Assembly: GCA_020354645.1 (NCBI GenBank)
Contig: CP070652.1
Location: 4,513,727 to 4,551,682, forward strand
From: Deltaproteobacteria bacterium
GTDB taxonomy: Bacteria > Desulfobacterota > Desulfobacteria > Desulfobacterales > G020354645
Reading direction: 5' to 3'
Length of the DNA: 37,956 bases
In this document: positions 15,803-25,373 of the stretch, one piece after another
Position numbering within the stretch: the stretch's first letter is position 1
Layout of the letters: each line of letters opens with the position of its first letter
Notes under the pieces: generated by a model
The model's input: only the letters and a program-made list of their open reading frames with translations
Databases searched by the model: none
What the model was told of the DNA's origin: nothing
Made by a program: the position numbers and the translations under genes

Positions 15803-18550
15803 ATGGGTAATCAAACAACGCGATTAGGTATAATTATACTCTCATTGCTAGTGCTCTTTGCCTGTGAAGCCGGGAAAAAGGCTGATCTATATGTCGAAGT
15901 GAAAGCCACTTTGGACGGCAAACCGGCACCGCAGGCCGAGGTGCTGGTCGATGGGGTAGCGGTAGGCGTCACAGACAGCAGTGGGCATTTTTCTCAAAAA
16001 TTGCAGAAACAACCCGGTGCGGAAGTCGAGGTGGCGGTTCATAAGGAGGCATCGGGATATCGAATCGAACCCTGGAAGGATTCATTTGTTACCAAACTGC
16101 CGAAAGCAGGGGCGGTCCACACCTATGCTTTCAAAGCAGACCTTCAAGCCACCAAGTATTTTACCATATTTGTAGCAGACAGTGGCCAGCCGCTCGGGGG
16201 AGCATCCATTCGCATCAATGGCAAATTAAATGCCAAGACAGATGAAAATGGAGAGTATGTATATGAATACAAAGCAGTTGCGAAAAGAAGCCTGCGGTTG
16301 CAGGTAGCCAAAATCGGGTATGAGGACTGGCACAAAACCGTCAGGATGAACCCCGGCGAAAACGTTGAAGTTTCTCTGGCCAAAAAGAAAAAAGAAGAAA
16401 AAGCAGTAGAAGAAGCCATCGCCAAGGCGCCACCCAAAGAAGAACCGGAGCCGGCGGCTGAAGAACAAAAGGTGGCGCCGAAAAAGGCAACGGCTGCAGC
16501 CAAGCCCGTTAAAAAGGCACCGGCGCCAAAGCCGAAAGCCAAAAAGGTGGTCGTATCTGTTACCGCTGAGACGGATACCTATGGCGTTACCAAAGGCCTT
16601 CCGGGTGTTGTTGTAAACATAAACGACAAGCCGGTAGGAAAAACCAACATCAAGGGTCTGTATTCCTATGTCTACAAGGGCGCACCGGGAAAAGAAGTTG
16701 AACTCAAACTGACGGCACCGGGGTATATACCTGAAGAATGGGAAACATCGGTCAAATTGGATGGCCAGCAAAAAATTCAACGGTATTTCTATCCCGCCAA
16801 ACCAAAGCCGATCAAGGTCGGTTTATATGGATTTGTGAATAATTCACCGGAAGAGGATTTAACGGAAGTAGTGACCAGAATTGAAAGTATTATCGGCAAC
16901 ACTTTATTTGCTTATTCAGGGTTTCGAGAAGTGCCCACGCCGGCGCTTAAGGATATGATGCTGCAAAATGGGCTGGATATGGAGACCGCGGCCACCAGAG
17001 GCTGGCAAAACACTGCACTGATCAACTCGGTTGATTTGATCATTGCCGGTAGTGTGACCAGGGAAGATCAAGAAATAACCGTTGAAACCACCGTCATAAC
17101 TGCCGATGGAAATATTATTTTGAGTCAGATCAACAAGGCCAGGCAGGAAAAGTATCTAAAAAGCACTGCCAAGGTAATTGCCAACAGCATTATCGATCAG
17201 TTCCCCTTCGAGGGCACCATAGCGGGTATGGATGACGATGGGTATCGTATCAACCTCGGCACGCGTGATTACAAGATCCGACGGGGGAACGAATTCAGAT
17301 ATATGAAGGCTGATTTGGACGCATCCGGACGGGTAAAAGCGTATCGCGAGGCCGGCACGCTGAGAGTCATTAAGACCGATGACACGTCCTCTTGGGCCAA
17401 GGTTGCCGAATTGAATGAGAATGAAGAAGTCAAAATCGGAGACAAGGTAGTCAGGCGCATATACCTTGAAGCAGAAAGAGAAGCTGCCAAGGCATCCTTT
17501 ATCCTAGCTGCCAAAGGCGGCTCTCCGGCAGATCTGAGGCCATTGTGGGGGGTGAATGTGTATCTCAACAACACCTGGGTCGGAACCACCAGCGCCAATG
17601 GAAAAGTGGAGATACCCATCCGCCTGTACGACGAGTACGAAATATTGCTTTCGCGACACGGTTATCAACCGGTGCGTGATATGATCAGCCTCGACCAGGA
17701 TAAGCAGGTCAAAGAGTTTGCACTTGAGGTTGCCAACGCAGTATTCAAAGTCGAGTCCGAGCCTTCCGGCGCAAATGTTTTTGTGGACGGGACTGAGATC
17801 GGCAAGACACCGCTTTTGGACGGCCATTTAGTGAATTTCGGATTCAGAAAAATAAAACTTACAGTAGGCGGTGATTACCGTGACTGGGAAAAAGTCATGG
17901 AATTTAACCAGCACGAGCTAGACCGCACTGGAGAAAATAAAATTATATTTCTTAAAGATTATCTAAAGATAGGCAACCGGGCAGAACAGAATGGCAATAT
18001 TGATGCAGCCATAAAGGCCTATGCGCTGACCGAGAGAGCTAATCCTGACTATTCGAATGCACGCCACAGGCTGGCACAACTGTATATGGATGAAAAAAAT
18101 GATTACGATTCTGCGATTAGAGAGTTTGAAAAGGTCCTGGCTTTGCCTGAAAACCAACAGGTAATCCGGAAACAGTTTGCCGTGACCTTCACCAATTTGG
18201 GCCATGCTTACTATGAGAAGGGTAATCAGCTTATTCGAACGGACCGAAAGGCAGCTGCCAAACATTTCGGTAAAGCGATCAAGAATCTCAGAGTGGCAAA
18301 GCAGAATACACGGTTTTTCCCGAATCGTCAGTTCGATGAGGCCGTCCACGACACTTATTATTACATGGCGATTTCCTACCACAAGCTATACTTGGTAACA
18401 AAAAACCGGTCTTTAATCGATAAGGCCGATCTGGCGTGGCGTGAATACTTTGACTTTTTCCCCAAAAAACTGGAGGCAGACAGCAACTTTGTCAAAATTC
18501 GTAATTCGGCAAAGAAATACTGGGTTCAGGTAAAAGATTTGAAGTCGTAG
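15803..18550 (+). CDS. Multidomain lipoprotein: carboxypeptidase-regulatory-like, CsgG/FlgT-like, PEGA and TPR regions
   Basis: A 915-residue lipoprotein with signal peptide and lipobox LFAC (C21). In order it has two beta-sandwich repeats (about 25-195), a Lys/Ala/Pro linker (about 195-250) and a third beta-sandwich (about 250-330). A region of about 335-475 resembles CsgG/FlgT-type outer-membrane assembly proteins (KPIKVGLYGFVNN, then VDLIIAGSVTRED), with a small beta domain to about 550. Another sandwich follows (575-640), then a PEGA motif, VESEPSGANVFVDG (about 648-661), and TPR helices to the C-terminus. AGGAGGT precedes the ATG. It is probably a periplasm-facing, peptidoglycan-associated scaffold. 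The stop is followed after 13 bases by the TolB-like gene. Confidence 0.78.
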   Translation: MGNQTTRLGIIILSLLVLFACEAGKKADLYVEVKATLDGKPAPQAEVLVDGVAVGVTDSSGHFSQKLQKQPGAEVEVAVHKEASGYRIEPWKDSFVTKLPKAGAVHTYAFKADLQATKYFTIFVADSGQPLGGASIRINGKLNAKTDENGEYVYEYKAVAKRSLRLQVAKIGYEDWHKTVRMNPGENVEVSLAKKKKEEKAVEEAIAKAPPKEEPEPAAEEQKVAPKKATAAAKPVKKAPAPKPKAKKVVVSVTAETDTYGVTKGLPGVVVNINDKPVGKTNIKGLYSYVYKGAPGKEVELKLTAPGYIPEEWETSVKLDGQQKIQRYFYPAKPKPIKVGLYGFVNNSPEEDLTEVVTRIESIIGNTLFAYSGFREVPTPALKDMMLQNGLDMETAATRGWQNTALINSVDLIIAGSVTREDQEITVETTVITADGNIILSQINKARQEKYLKSTAKVIANSIIDQFPFEGTIAGMDDDGYRINLGTRDYKIRRGNEFRYMKADLDASGRVKAYREAGTLRVIKTDDTSSWAKVAELNENEEVKIGDKVVRRIYLEAEREAAKASFILAAKGGSPADLRPLWGVNVYLNNTWVGTTSANGKVEIPIRLYDEYEILLSRHGYQPVRDMISLDQDKQVKEFALEVANAVFKVESEPSGANVFVDGTEIGKTPLLDGHLVNFGFRKIKLTVGGDYRDWEKVMEFNQHELDRTGENKIIFLKDYLKIGNRAEQNGNIDAAIKAYALTERANPDYSNARHRLAQLYMDEKNDYDSAIREFEKVLALPENQQVIRKQFAVTFTNLGHAYYEKGNQLIRTDRKAAAKHFGKAIKNLRVAKQNTRFFPNRQFDEAVHDTYYYMAISYHKLYLVTKNRSLIDKADLAWREYFDFFPKKLEADSNFVKIRNSAKKYWVQVKDLKS

Positions 18551-18563
18551 GAGGGTCGGGAAC

Positions 18564-20144
18564 TTGGATTTCGGATTGCTGAAGTGGATTCTGATCGTTG
18601 GTATATTTACATCGCTTTTGATCACTCCTCTTTGCCTTTGTGCTGGTGATCATCAGTCTGGTTTTGTTGGCAGTGGTCTGAACAAAGATGCCAAAAAAGA
18701 TTCAGCCGCAGTAGCAGGTGAAAAGAAAGGGTCTGCTAATGCCGAGGACCTGACTGGGAATAAAGCCAAAGGCGTCAACCAAAAGGCAAAAACCGGTGCG
18801 GTTCATTGGCAGGGCGATGAAAAAAAAACCAAAATAAAATCGAATGGACGCCACCACTCAGAAGAATCCAACACAGCTGAAGAATCAGATACCGACAGGA
18901 TAAGAGGAGAAGATTCGTCCGGTGAAGAAGTTCCGCAAAACGCTGAATCCGCCGAAGACCAACCATCAGAGGCAATACCCGACTCGGTGGACGTTGAAAA
19001 GAAACCAGCCGTAGAGGATAGCATTGAGACCATAACACAAAAGGAGCGATCCAAAGGGGTTGAGTCCGGGGATGACCGTCAAACAATCGTAGAACCCTTA
19101 TATGTAGAGGCATTTACCGACATCACACCCGGTCACAACGACTCGAACCCCATTTGGTCCCCTTCGGGCCAGATGATGGCATTCGAACGCAGCATCGGTG
19201 ACAAACGGGAAATCATCATTGCCCGTGCGGATGGGGCCGTAGTGCAGAAAATTTACTGCCGTTTGTCCAATGGAGATGATGACATGCAGTTCTTTCTGCC
19301 CGGAATTATTGATGATGTTAGCTACAATTCAGGCCTTAGCTGGTCACCTGTCGAAAGCAGTCTGGTGTTCATGAGCAACGGGGGCAGTGGCAACTATGAT
19401 CTTTACCTCTTGCCCGCACTTGGCGACGAGAGCACCATCAGACTTACCGAGCACACGGAAAAGGACAGCCATCCGCATTGGTCTCCGGTAGACAACCGAT
19501 TGGTGTTTGTCTCCGGCCGCACCGGCAGCGCTGAAATTTATTTAATGGATCTGGATACCCGGGAGGTGACCAAGCTGACACAGGGGCATAAGACCTATCT
19601 CTACCCTCAGTGGTCTCCGAACGGCAAGAAGGTTTTAATGATCTATGGGAGTAATGAAAACCATGATGTCTACCTGATCGAAGATATTAACCGGCCGGCT
19701 GAAACGCTAAAGGCGCTTACAAACTGGCGCTATGATGATTTGAGACCGGTGTGGTCGCCGGACGGCACAAAAATTGCCTTCTATTCCAATTATAACCCAG
19801 AAGGCAATCCCAAGTTATGGTCTATTGTCGTGATCAATGCTGAAGGGTCGAATCCCACCGAAGATGAAAAACTTGCTGAAAAGATTGTAGCGGTAAATGT
19901 TGTTCCGGATGTCGAACGGGGACCGGCCTGGATGTCTGACAGTAAAAGAATCGTATATGTAAAAGACGATCAGAAATCCTACAATCCGATTTACATTGTT
20001 GATATCGAGGAGAAAACAAATTTTCCCATTAGAACCGGCACAAAAATGAATCACGACGTGGTTTGTTCATCAAATGGAATCATCGCTTTCAGGGCTCAAG
20101 TAGAGCAGTGGGATCACATTTATATCGCTAAGTTGAAGGAATAA
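18564..20144 (+). CDS. Exported TolB-like beta-propeller (PD40 repeats)
   Basis: About 526 residues. TTG at 18564 is chosen as start because GGAGGG overlaps the end of the previous gene with good spacing, and it yields a signal-type hydrophobic segment (residues 6-28). A low-complexity, charged Lys/Glu/Ser region follows (30-185). The rest is a propeller with repeated WSP motifs (NPIWSPSGQMMAFE, HPHWSPVDNRLVFV, YPQWSPNGKKVLM, RPVWSPDGTKIAFY) characteristic of TolB/PD40 blades. Such propellers usually mediate protein contacts in the periplasm. There is no adjacent Tol-Pal locus, so this is not canonical TolB. Confidence 0.85.
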   Translation: MDFGLLKWILIVGIFTSLLITPLCLCAGDHQSGFVGSGLNKDAKKDSAAVAGEKKGSANAEDLTGNKAKGVNQKAKTGAVHWQGDEKKTKIKSNGRHHSEESNTAEESDTDRIRGEDSSGEEVPQNAESAEDQPSEAIPDSVDVEKKPAVEDSIETITQKERSKGVESGDDRQTIVEPLYVEAFTDITPGHNDSNPIWSPSGQMMAFERSIGDKREIIIARADGAVVQKIYCRLSNGDDDMQFFLPGIIDDVSYNSGLSWSPVESSLVFMSNGGSGNYDLYLLPALGDESTIRLTEHTEKDSHPHWSPVDNRLVFVSGRTGSAEIYLMDLDTREVTKLTQGHKTYLYPQWSPNGKKVLMIYGSNENHDVYLIEDINRPAETLKALTNWRYDDLRPVWSPDGTKIAFYSNYNPEGNPKLWSIVVINAEGSNPTEDEKLAEKIVAVNVVPDVERGPAWMSDSKRIVYVKDDQKSYNPIYIVDIEEKTNFPIRTGTKMNHDVVCSSNGIIAFRAQVEQWDHIYIAKLKE

Positions 20145-20167
20145 CACTCCATTTGACAGGAGCATTT

Positions 20168-21655
20168 ATGAGAAAAATCTTCCTGATCTGCATCTTGATC
20201 CTAATGCAGGCATTCGTATCGTATGCTGTTGATGATCCCTTAAAACGCGGCATGCAGCTTTATAAAAAGAACCATTACGAAGAGGCGGCCAAACTGCTCT
20301 ATCATCATCTGTCTGCCAGCGGGTCAAAACAGCAGGCCGAAACTTATTTGAGCCTGGGTCTGGTCTACTTCGCAAATGCTAAATTATACCGTGAGCTGTA
20401 TCATGCATCGATTGCAGTCCAAATTGACTATCTGACGAAACTATATGCCGCCGATAGCAAATCGCAGAGCCGTTTTGTGAAATTTTATTTGGGAAGAGTT
20501 CTTATGGAAGCCGGAGAACTTATTGAAGCAGCAGCATTTTTCAAAAAATTTCTAGAGGATGAAAAAGTTCAACCACAATATAAAGCCCATGCAACGGTGC
20601 ACATGGGTACTATTTATTTTCTGCAAGGTAAACCAGATAAGGCCCGAAATCTCTGGTCGGGCCTGAAAGTTTCTGAACCGCGGACATTAACGGCGCTTGC
20701 CGCGGCATACGGCCGATACGGGCTCAAAGAAAAAAATCCGGCAAGCATGTGCCGTCAGGCACTTGATCAGCTAAAACAAACCGGAAAACATCCATCAATC
20801 GACAGCATAAGTAATATCATCGAAGTATACACCCGAGAAGGCACCATCGAGCAAGGAATCGAACTCTTACAGCACGCAGACCTGAAAGGATATTTCCAGG
20901 AAGAAACCCTGATCAAAAACAAAGTGATCCGCTTTTACGATTCAGCCCTGCTTAGAAATCTTGCAATGCTTTATGAAAAGGCCAGCTTGAAATATCTCAC
21001 GAGGGCGGCTGCGGTTGCCGACGAAAAACTTAAAGGTCTGGCACAATATTATTTAAGTTTGGGATACGGTTATTTTGGCAGGCCAGAAGAGTCTATGAAG
21101 ATTATTGATTCTTTTGTTTCTTCTGCCCGTTTGCCGATTCAATTTCAAAACAAGGCTAAAGTCGCGCAGGCGGTCAACAATTATCTTCTCGGAAAGCAGA
21201 AAGCCGCTAAAGCGCAGTTTGATGCGCTTTTACAGTTGAAGGCTGAACCCTATTTGGTTGCAGATATCCTTCTGGCATGCACCCGTTACAACATAGAGTT
21301 TCCGCAGGCGGTTATTAATGCGACGGCTTTGGCGCAAAAAGGGGAGGACAGGCGCTATTACAGCGTTAATTTTGCGCTGGGCAGATATTATTTGGGCCAA
21401 AAAGACTACCCGCGGGCAACCACCTATATGGAAGCCGGGCGCGACAAAAGCAATAAAAACAGGATTGAATTCAATGACCCCCTGATGCTGGTTGATCTGG
21501 CAAAAACTTATCACCTGACCAAGAAATATTCTGAATCGTTGGAGATTTATTTTGAAATGAGTAAACAGTTTCCGGCAGTTCGTCAAATTCAGGTTGCCAT
21601 GCAGGGCGTATATTCCATGGAACAGAAAAGCGCAGGGGACGTAAAGATATTTTAA
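20168..21655 (+). CDS. Periplasmic TPR protein
   Basis: About 495 residues from ATG 20168, which follows ACAGGAG; a TTG at 20153 in frame is less likely. The signal peptide MRKIFLICILILMQAFVSYA is clear. The remainder is helix pairs with TPR periodicity (KRGMQLYKKNHYEEAAKLLY, TYLSLGLVYFANAKL, YYLSLGYGYFGRPEES, FALGRYYLGQKDYPRATTYM). There are no enzymatic motifs. It lies between the TolB-like propeller and the substrate-binding protein of an ABC importer, all on one strand with short gaps, so it may belong to the same transcript. Confidence 0.82.
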   Translation: MRKIFLICILILMQAFVSYAVDDPLKRGMQLYKKNHYEEAAKLLYHHLSASGSKQQAETYLSLGLVYFANAKLYRELYHASIAVQIDYLTKLYAADSKSQSRFVKFYLGRVLMEAGELIEAAAFFKKFLEDEKVQPQYKAHATVHMGTIYFLQGKPDKARNLWSGLKVSEPRTLTALAAAYGRYGLKEKNPASMCRQALDQLKQTGKHPSIDSISNIIEVYTREGTIEQGIELLQHADLKGYFQEETLIKNKVIRFYDSALLRNLAMLYEKASLKYLTRAAAVADEKLKGLAQYYLSLGYGYFGRPEESMKIIDSFVSSARLPIQFQNKAKVAQAVNNYLLGKQKAAKAQFDALLQLKAEPYLVADILLACTRYNIEFPQAVINATALAQKGEDRRYYSVNFALGRYYLGQKDYPRATTYMEAGRDKSNKNRIEFNDPLMLVDLAKTYHLTKKYSESLEIYFEMSKQFPAVRQIQVAMQGVYSMEQKSAGDVKIF

Positions 21656-21713
21656 CCATAAATTTAACGAGGGTGTTGAAAGCTGTGACTCTATTAACCT
21701 TGAGGAGGAAATC

Positions 21714-23333
21714 ATGAAAAGGTTAGCGAGTGTTTTGTTAATGGTATTATTTTGTGTTTTTATGATGATGCCGACCACTGCAATGGCGGCAACAAAAAGT
21801 GACGGGAATCCGGATGGCGGTAATCTGAACTACGGAGAATACGGCCGGCCGGCCACTCTGGACCCCATAACCAGCAATGATATGATTTCATTGCGCATCA
21901 CCGAACTCCTGTTCAACGGGCTCGTGGGTATCGACGAAAAACAGGAAATTGTTCCGGAGCTGGCTGAGCGATGGGAGATTTCGGAAGAGGGCAAGGTTTA
22001 TACCTTTTATCTGAGACAGGATGTAACCTGGCATGCCAGAGAAGGTGAAGACCCTGTTTTCTTTACGGCGGACGATGTTATTTTTACCTATAACATCATG
22101 ATGCACCCGAACACCATCACGCCGCTTAAAGTGCGCTATGAATTTATCGAAAGTGTGACCAAGCTTGATGATTATGCTGTTCAGTTTACACTTAAACGAC
22201 CGATACTCAATGCTCTGGCCAAATTCAGTTTTAAAGTCCTCCCAAAACACGGACCGCAGAATTCTGAATTTCTTACCCGGGAGGACCCCTTTGTGCAGCA
22301 GCCCATCGGTACGGGACCATACATGCTGAAAAATATTACTGCTGATCGCGAGGTCATCCTTGTGGCCAACGAGAATTATTTTAAAGGCCGACCCCATATC
22401 GACAAATTTATCGCCAGGCCTTTTGCAGATCAGAATATTATGGGTCAGGCGTTGATGTTCAATGCGATCGATATGATTGTGCTGGTGAATCACCGGGACA
22501 TTCCCCAGATACAGGGTGACAAGCGGTTTGTTTTGCAGCCCTACAATGCCTTGTCATATTCGTTTTTTGGCTTCAACTTGAGAAACCCTTTACTGGCCGA
22601 CAAACGCGTGCGCAAGGCATTCACATATGCCATCAACCGGCAGGAAATGCTGGATTCCTTTTTTCAGGGACAGGGCCCCATAATATCCGGTCCTTTTGCT
22701 CCCGGAAGCTGGGCTTACAATCTGGATGTTCAGCCGCTGCCGTATGACCCCCAGAAAGCGATCGAGCTCTTGACCGAGGCCGGATTTTCCAAAGGCGATG
22801 ATGGCATCATGGAAAAAGACGGGGAAAAACTCTCATTAACCCTGAAAGTCCCTATTGCCAAAGAAAGTGAGGCCGTAAAGCGGGTTGTCCTTGCCTTTAA
22901 AAATTATCTCAACAAAGTCGGTGTCGATATCGAGGCGGAATTCATAGAATGGTTGGCCTGGAAAGAGGATATTTTCCTCGCACATGAATTTGACATCATG
23001 TTTGCCTCCTGGGTATTTGACGACTCCGCAGATATATCTTCTCTTTTTCATTCAGCCGAGGTCGGCTCATGGAAAAACAATTTCGGAGCTTTTTCCAATC
23101 CCGAAGTGGACAGCCTGATCGTTGAAAGCAAGCTGACTCTCGACCATGAAAAACGGCGAACGATAAATCGAAAACTTCATGCCCTTATTGCAGATGAGAA
23201 TCCCTATACTTTCCTTTGGACCCTTACCAATTATGCAGGGTACAACAAAAAACTGAGGAAGGTGGCCATCCATCCTTATAAATTCTTCTCATTCTCTGAT
23301 GAGTGGTTCATTCCGAGATCAGAGCAGCGATAG
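21714..23333 (+). CDS. dppA: ABC importer peptide/nickel-type substrate-binding protein
   Basis: A 539-residue periplasmic protein of SBP family 5. The signal peptide ends at TTAMAA. Family hallmarks are NLNYGEYGRPATLDPI, FNGLVGIDEKQEIVPELAE, YTFYLRQDVTWH, TADDVIFTYNIM, GTGPYML and RKAFTYAINRQEMLD. It lacks a lipobox. The gene has a strong TTGAGGAGGAAATC start region and stops with TAG. A stable stem-loop follows it, before the permease genes. Family 5 proteins bind oligopeptides, dipeptides, nickel chelates or heme; the ligand cannot be read from the sequence, and the gene symbol is by family analogy. Confidence 0.9.
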   Translation: MKRLASVLLMVLFCVFMMMPTTAMAATKSDGNPDGGNLNYGEYGRPATLDPITSNDMISLRITELLFNGLVGIDEKQEIVPELAERWEISEEGKVYTFYLRQDVTWHAREGEDPVFFTADDVIFTYNIMMHPNTITPLKVRYEFIESVTKLDDYAVQFTLKRPILNALAKFSFKVLPKHGPQNSEFLTREDPFVQQPIGTGPYMLKNITADREVILVANENYFKGRPHIDKFIARPFADQNIMGQALMFNAIDMIVLVNHRDIPQIQGDKRFVLQPYNALSYSFFGFNLRNPLLADKRVRKAFTYAINRQEMLDSFFQGQGPIISGPFAPGSWAYNLDVQPLPYDPQKAIELLTEAGFSKGDDGIMEKDGEKLSLTLKVPIAKESEAVKRVVLAFKNYLNKVGVDIEAEFIEWLAWKEDIFLAHEFDIMFASWVFDDSADISSLFHSAEVGSWKNNFGAFSNPEVDSLIVESKLTLDHEKRRTINRKLHALIADENPYTFLWTLTNYAGYNKKLRKVAIHPYKFFSFSDEWFIPRSEQR

Positions 23334-23381
23334 AAATGACCTCCCTATCTAATGTTTAGGGATGCCGTCCAAATTAAATCC

Positions 23382-23414
23382 GGTGCAGGGTATCCGATGA
23401 AGATACCCTGCACC
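23382..23414 (+). promoter_or_regulatory. Stem-loop between substrate-binding protein and permease genes
   Basis: GGTGCAGGGTATC (23382-23394) and its perfect complement (23402-23414) flank a 7-base loop, making a 13 bp stem. Only TTTGTGGG follows, so it is a weak terminator at best. In ABC importer operons, a hairpin here typically protects the 3' end of the binding-protein message and reduces downstream expression; that role is inferred. Confidence 0.75.
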
Positions 23415-23431
23415 TTTGTGGGAACTATTGC

Positions 23432-24391
23432 ATGAAGCTTTCCGCCATCAGACCCATAGCCCTGCTGTTAGCCAGAGAATTGGCAATTACTGCGCTATTG
23501 ATTCTGGGGGTGAGCTTTGTGGTTTTTATAATTATCTACTTGTCACCAGGGGATCCATTTGGAACGCTGCTGAAAGGACAAACAACACTCCCCAATGCCC
23601 CCGAAAACATCCGGGGTGCATTAGGAACGCCGCCTGCCTGGTATGCCCAGTATCTATCATGGTTGGTCAATATGGTGCAGGGTGATTTCGGCACCTCCAC
23701 CCGCACCGGCCTCCCGGTGTTAAATGAAGTCATCCGGGTGGGGATCAACACCCTCTATCTGACGATCGGTTCTATGATGGTCACCTTGTTAATCGCCGTT
23801 CCCGTCGCATTATTTGCCGCCCGGCGCGGTCAGACGCCGGTTAATTGGGTATTAACGATGCTTGCTTATGTTCTCTCAGCTCTGCCGGTATTTTGGCTGG
23901 GCTATATTGCAATTTATATTTCTATGCACCATTTCGGTTTATTTCCGCTTGCCTTTGCGTCAAGCGCTCAAAAATGGAGTTGGCTGTATTTTATGTTTCC
24001 GGTCCTGGTGCTCGGCCTCAGTAACGGGACTACCAGTGAGGTGGTCCGGTTTTTGCGAGAGGAAATGAGCCGGGTATTTTCCGAAGACTACATTCGCACG
24101 GCTCGAGCAAAGGGGGCGTCTATTTGGAAACATTCCTTCAAAGAAGGGTTTTTGATACCCATAACCGAGATTATCGCTTCTAAGATCCCATTTATTCTGG
24201 GCGGGGCGGTGGTTGTGGAGCAGGTCTTTAACTGGCCCGGTATGGGACGGATGGCCTGGCAGGCGGCCCAAGACAGAGACTTTCCCCTCATTATGGGCAT
24301 TACGCTTCTGGCGGCCGTCTTTGTTCGAATGGGTAGTTTGTTGCAGCGATTCGTGCATATTCTTGTGAATCCGCGAGCTTCAAAGGAGTAA
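23432..24391 (+). CDS. dppB: ABC importer permease, DppB type
   Basis: A 319-residue inner-membrane permease. The N-terminal helix and the conserved YLSPGDPFGTL segment are followed by further membrane helices. The cytoplasmic EAA loop YIRTARAKGASIWKHSFKEG contacts the ATPases. It ends with the typical VEQVFNWPGMGRMAW and a last helix. The ATG at 23432 has only a weak ribosome binding site. It is separated from the second permease gene by about 90 bases without visible features. Confidence 0.9.
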   Translation: MKLSAIRPIALLLARELAITALLILGVSFVVFIIIYLSPGDPFGTLLKGQTTLPNAPENIRGALGTPPAWYAQYLSWLVNMVQGDFGTSTRTGLPVLNEVIRVGINTLYLTIGSMMVTLLIAVPVALFAARRGQTPVNWVLTMLAYVLSALPVFWLGYIAIYISMHHFGLFPLAFASSAQKWSWLYFMFPVLVLGLSNGTTSEVVRFLREEMSRVFSEDYIRTARAKGASIWKHSFKEGFLIPITEIIASKIPFILGGAVVVEQVFNWPGMGRMAWQAAQDRDFPLIMGITLLAAVFVRMGSLLQRFVHILVNPRASKE

Positions 24392-24482
24392 TACCCGGCG
24401 TTAACGGGTTCAAAAGAGGTTTTGAGACCACTCCTAATATTTTAATCACGAAGTCGGAATTATTTTTTTAGTTTGAACTCAA

Positions 24483-25373
24483 ATGAAAAGGTATTCTCAG
24501 TATACAATTGAAGTCGGTGATCTTTGGGATGTGTCGTTCTGGAAAAAGGCCGACACTATGGACCTCATATATATAGTCTATGGCCTTTTTATTGTTATAC
24601 TGGTTGTCGTGTCCTATGTTTTAGGGGCACTTAGCCTCCTGCCGCATAATCCCCAAGAAATAAACCTTGAGTTGTTAATGGCGCCACCCAATACCGCCGG
24701 TCACCTGCTCGGTACCGACTTTATGGGCAGAGATATTCTTTCGCGACTTATTATCGGGATTCAGGCGTATTTTTTACCGGGTCTTTTGGCAATTGCGATA
24801 GCACTTACAGCGGGTACTATTTTTGGAGTGCTGGCCGGATATTGGGGTGGGGGATTGGACACTACGACGACCTACATTAGCAATCTGCTGAACTCTTTTC
24901 CTCGTCTGGTGCTTATTCTTCTGATGGTCGCTGCTTTTAAACCGGATATCTATACCATTATGCTTGTAGTGGGTGTTACCAATATCCCGGCTGTGGCCTC
25001 ACTGATTAGAAGCAAAATTCTATTTTTAAAGCAGAAAAATTTCATTGAAGCGGCCATGGCCCTCGGTCTCAAAAGCTGGGTTATTATCTTCAAACATATT
25101 CTCTGGCACAATTGTCGCGCGATACTTATCATTCAGGCAACCCTTGGCATGGCCGAGGCTATTCTCATGGAAACCAGTCTCAGTTACCTGGGATTTGGTG
25201 TTCAGGAGCCAACCCCTTCATGGGGGAACATGGTTCAAGCCGGTGCCAACTATTTCATGCAGGGCAATTTTTGGCCCTCAACCGCCCCGGCGCTTGCTAT
25301 CCTTTTCACCATACTGGGATTTCATCTGTTGGGGGACGGATTGAACAATATTCTTGAGGGCAAGAGGGGCTAA
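24483..25373 (+). CDS. dppC: ABC importer permease, DppC type
   Basis: A 296-residue inner-membrane permease and partner of the preceding one. It has an N-terminal cytoplasmic tail, a membrane helix at about 28-50, then the family sequence HLLGTDFMGRDILSRLI, and the EAA loop FIEAAMALGLKSWVIIFKHI. It ends with TPSWGNMVQAG and ILGFHLLGDGLNNIL. The stop codon overlaps the ATG of the next gene (TAATG), so translation is coupled. No clear ribosome binding site precedes the ATG at 24483; an internal start near 24555 is possible but would trim the tail. Confidence 0.9.
   Translation: MKRYSQYTIEVGDLWDVSFWKKADTMDLIYIVYGLFIVILVVVSYVLGALSLLPHNPQEINLELLMAPPNTAGHLLGTDFMGRDILSRLIIGIQAYFLPGLLAIAIALTAGTIFGVLAGYWGGGLDTTTTYISNLLNSFPRLVLILLMVAAFKPDIYTIMLVVGVTNIPAVASLIRSKILFLKQKNFIEAAMALGLKSWVIIFKHILWHNCRAILIIQATLGMAEAILMETSLSYLGFGVQEPTPSWGNMVQAGANYFMQGNFWPSTAPALAILFTILGFHLLGDGLNNILEGKRG

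Noticed and set aside
18564..20144. Canonical tolB of a Tol-Pal system
   Set aside because: There is no tolQ, tolR, tolA or pal nearby, and a long charged linker precedes the propeller.
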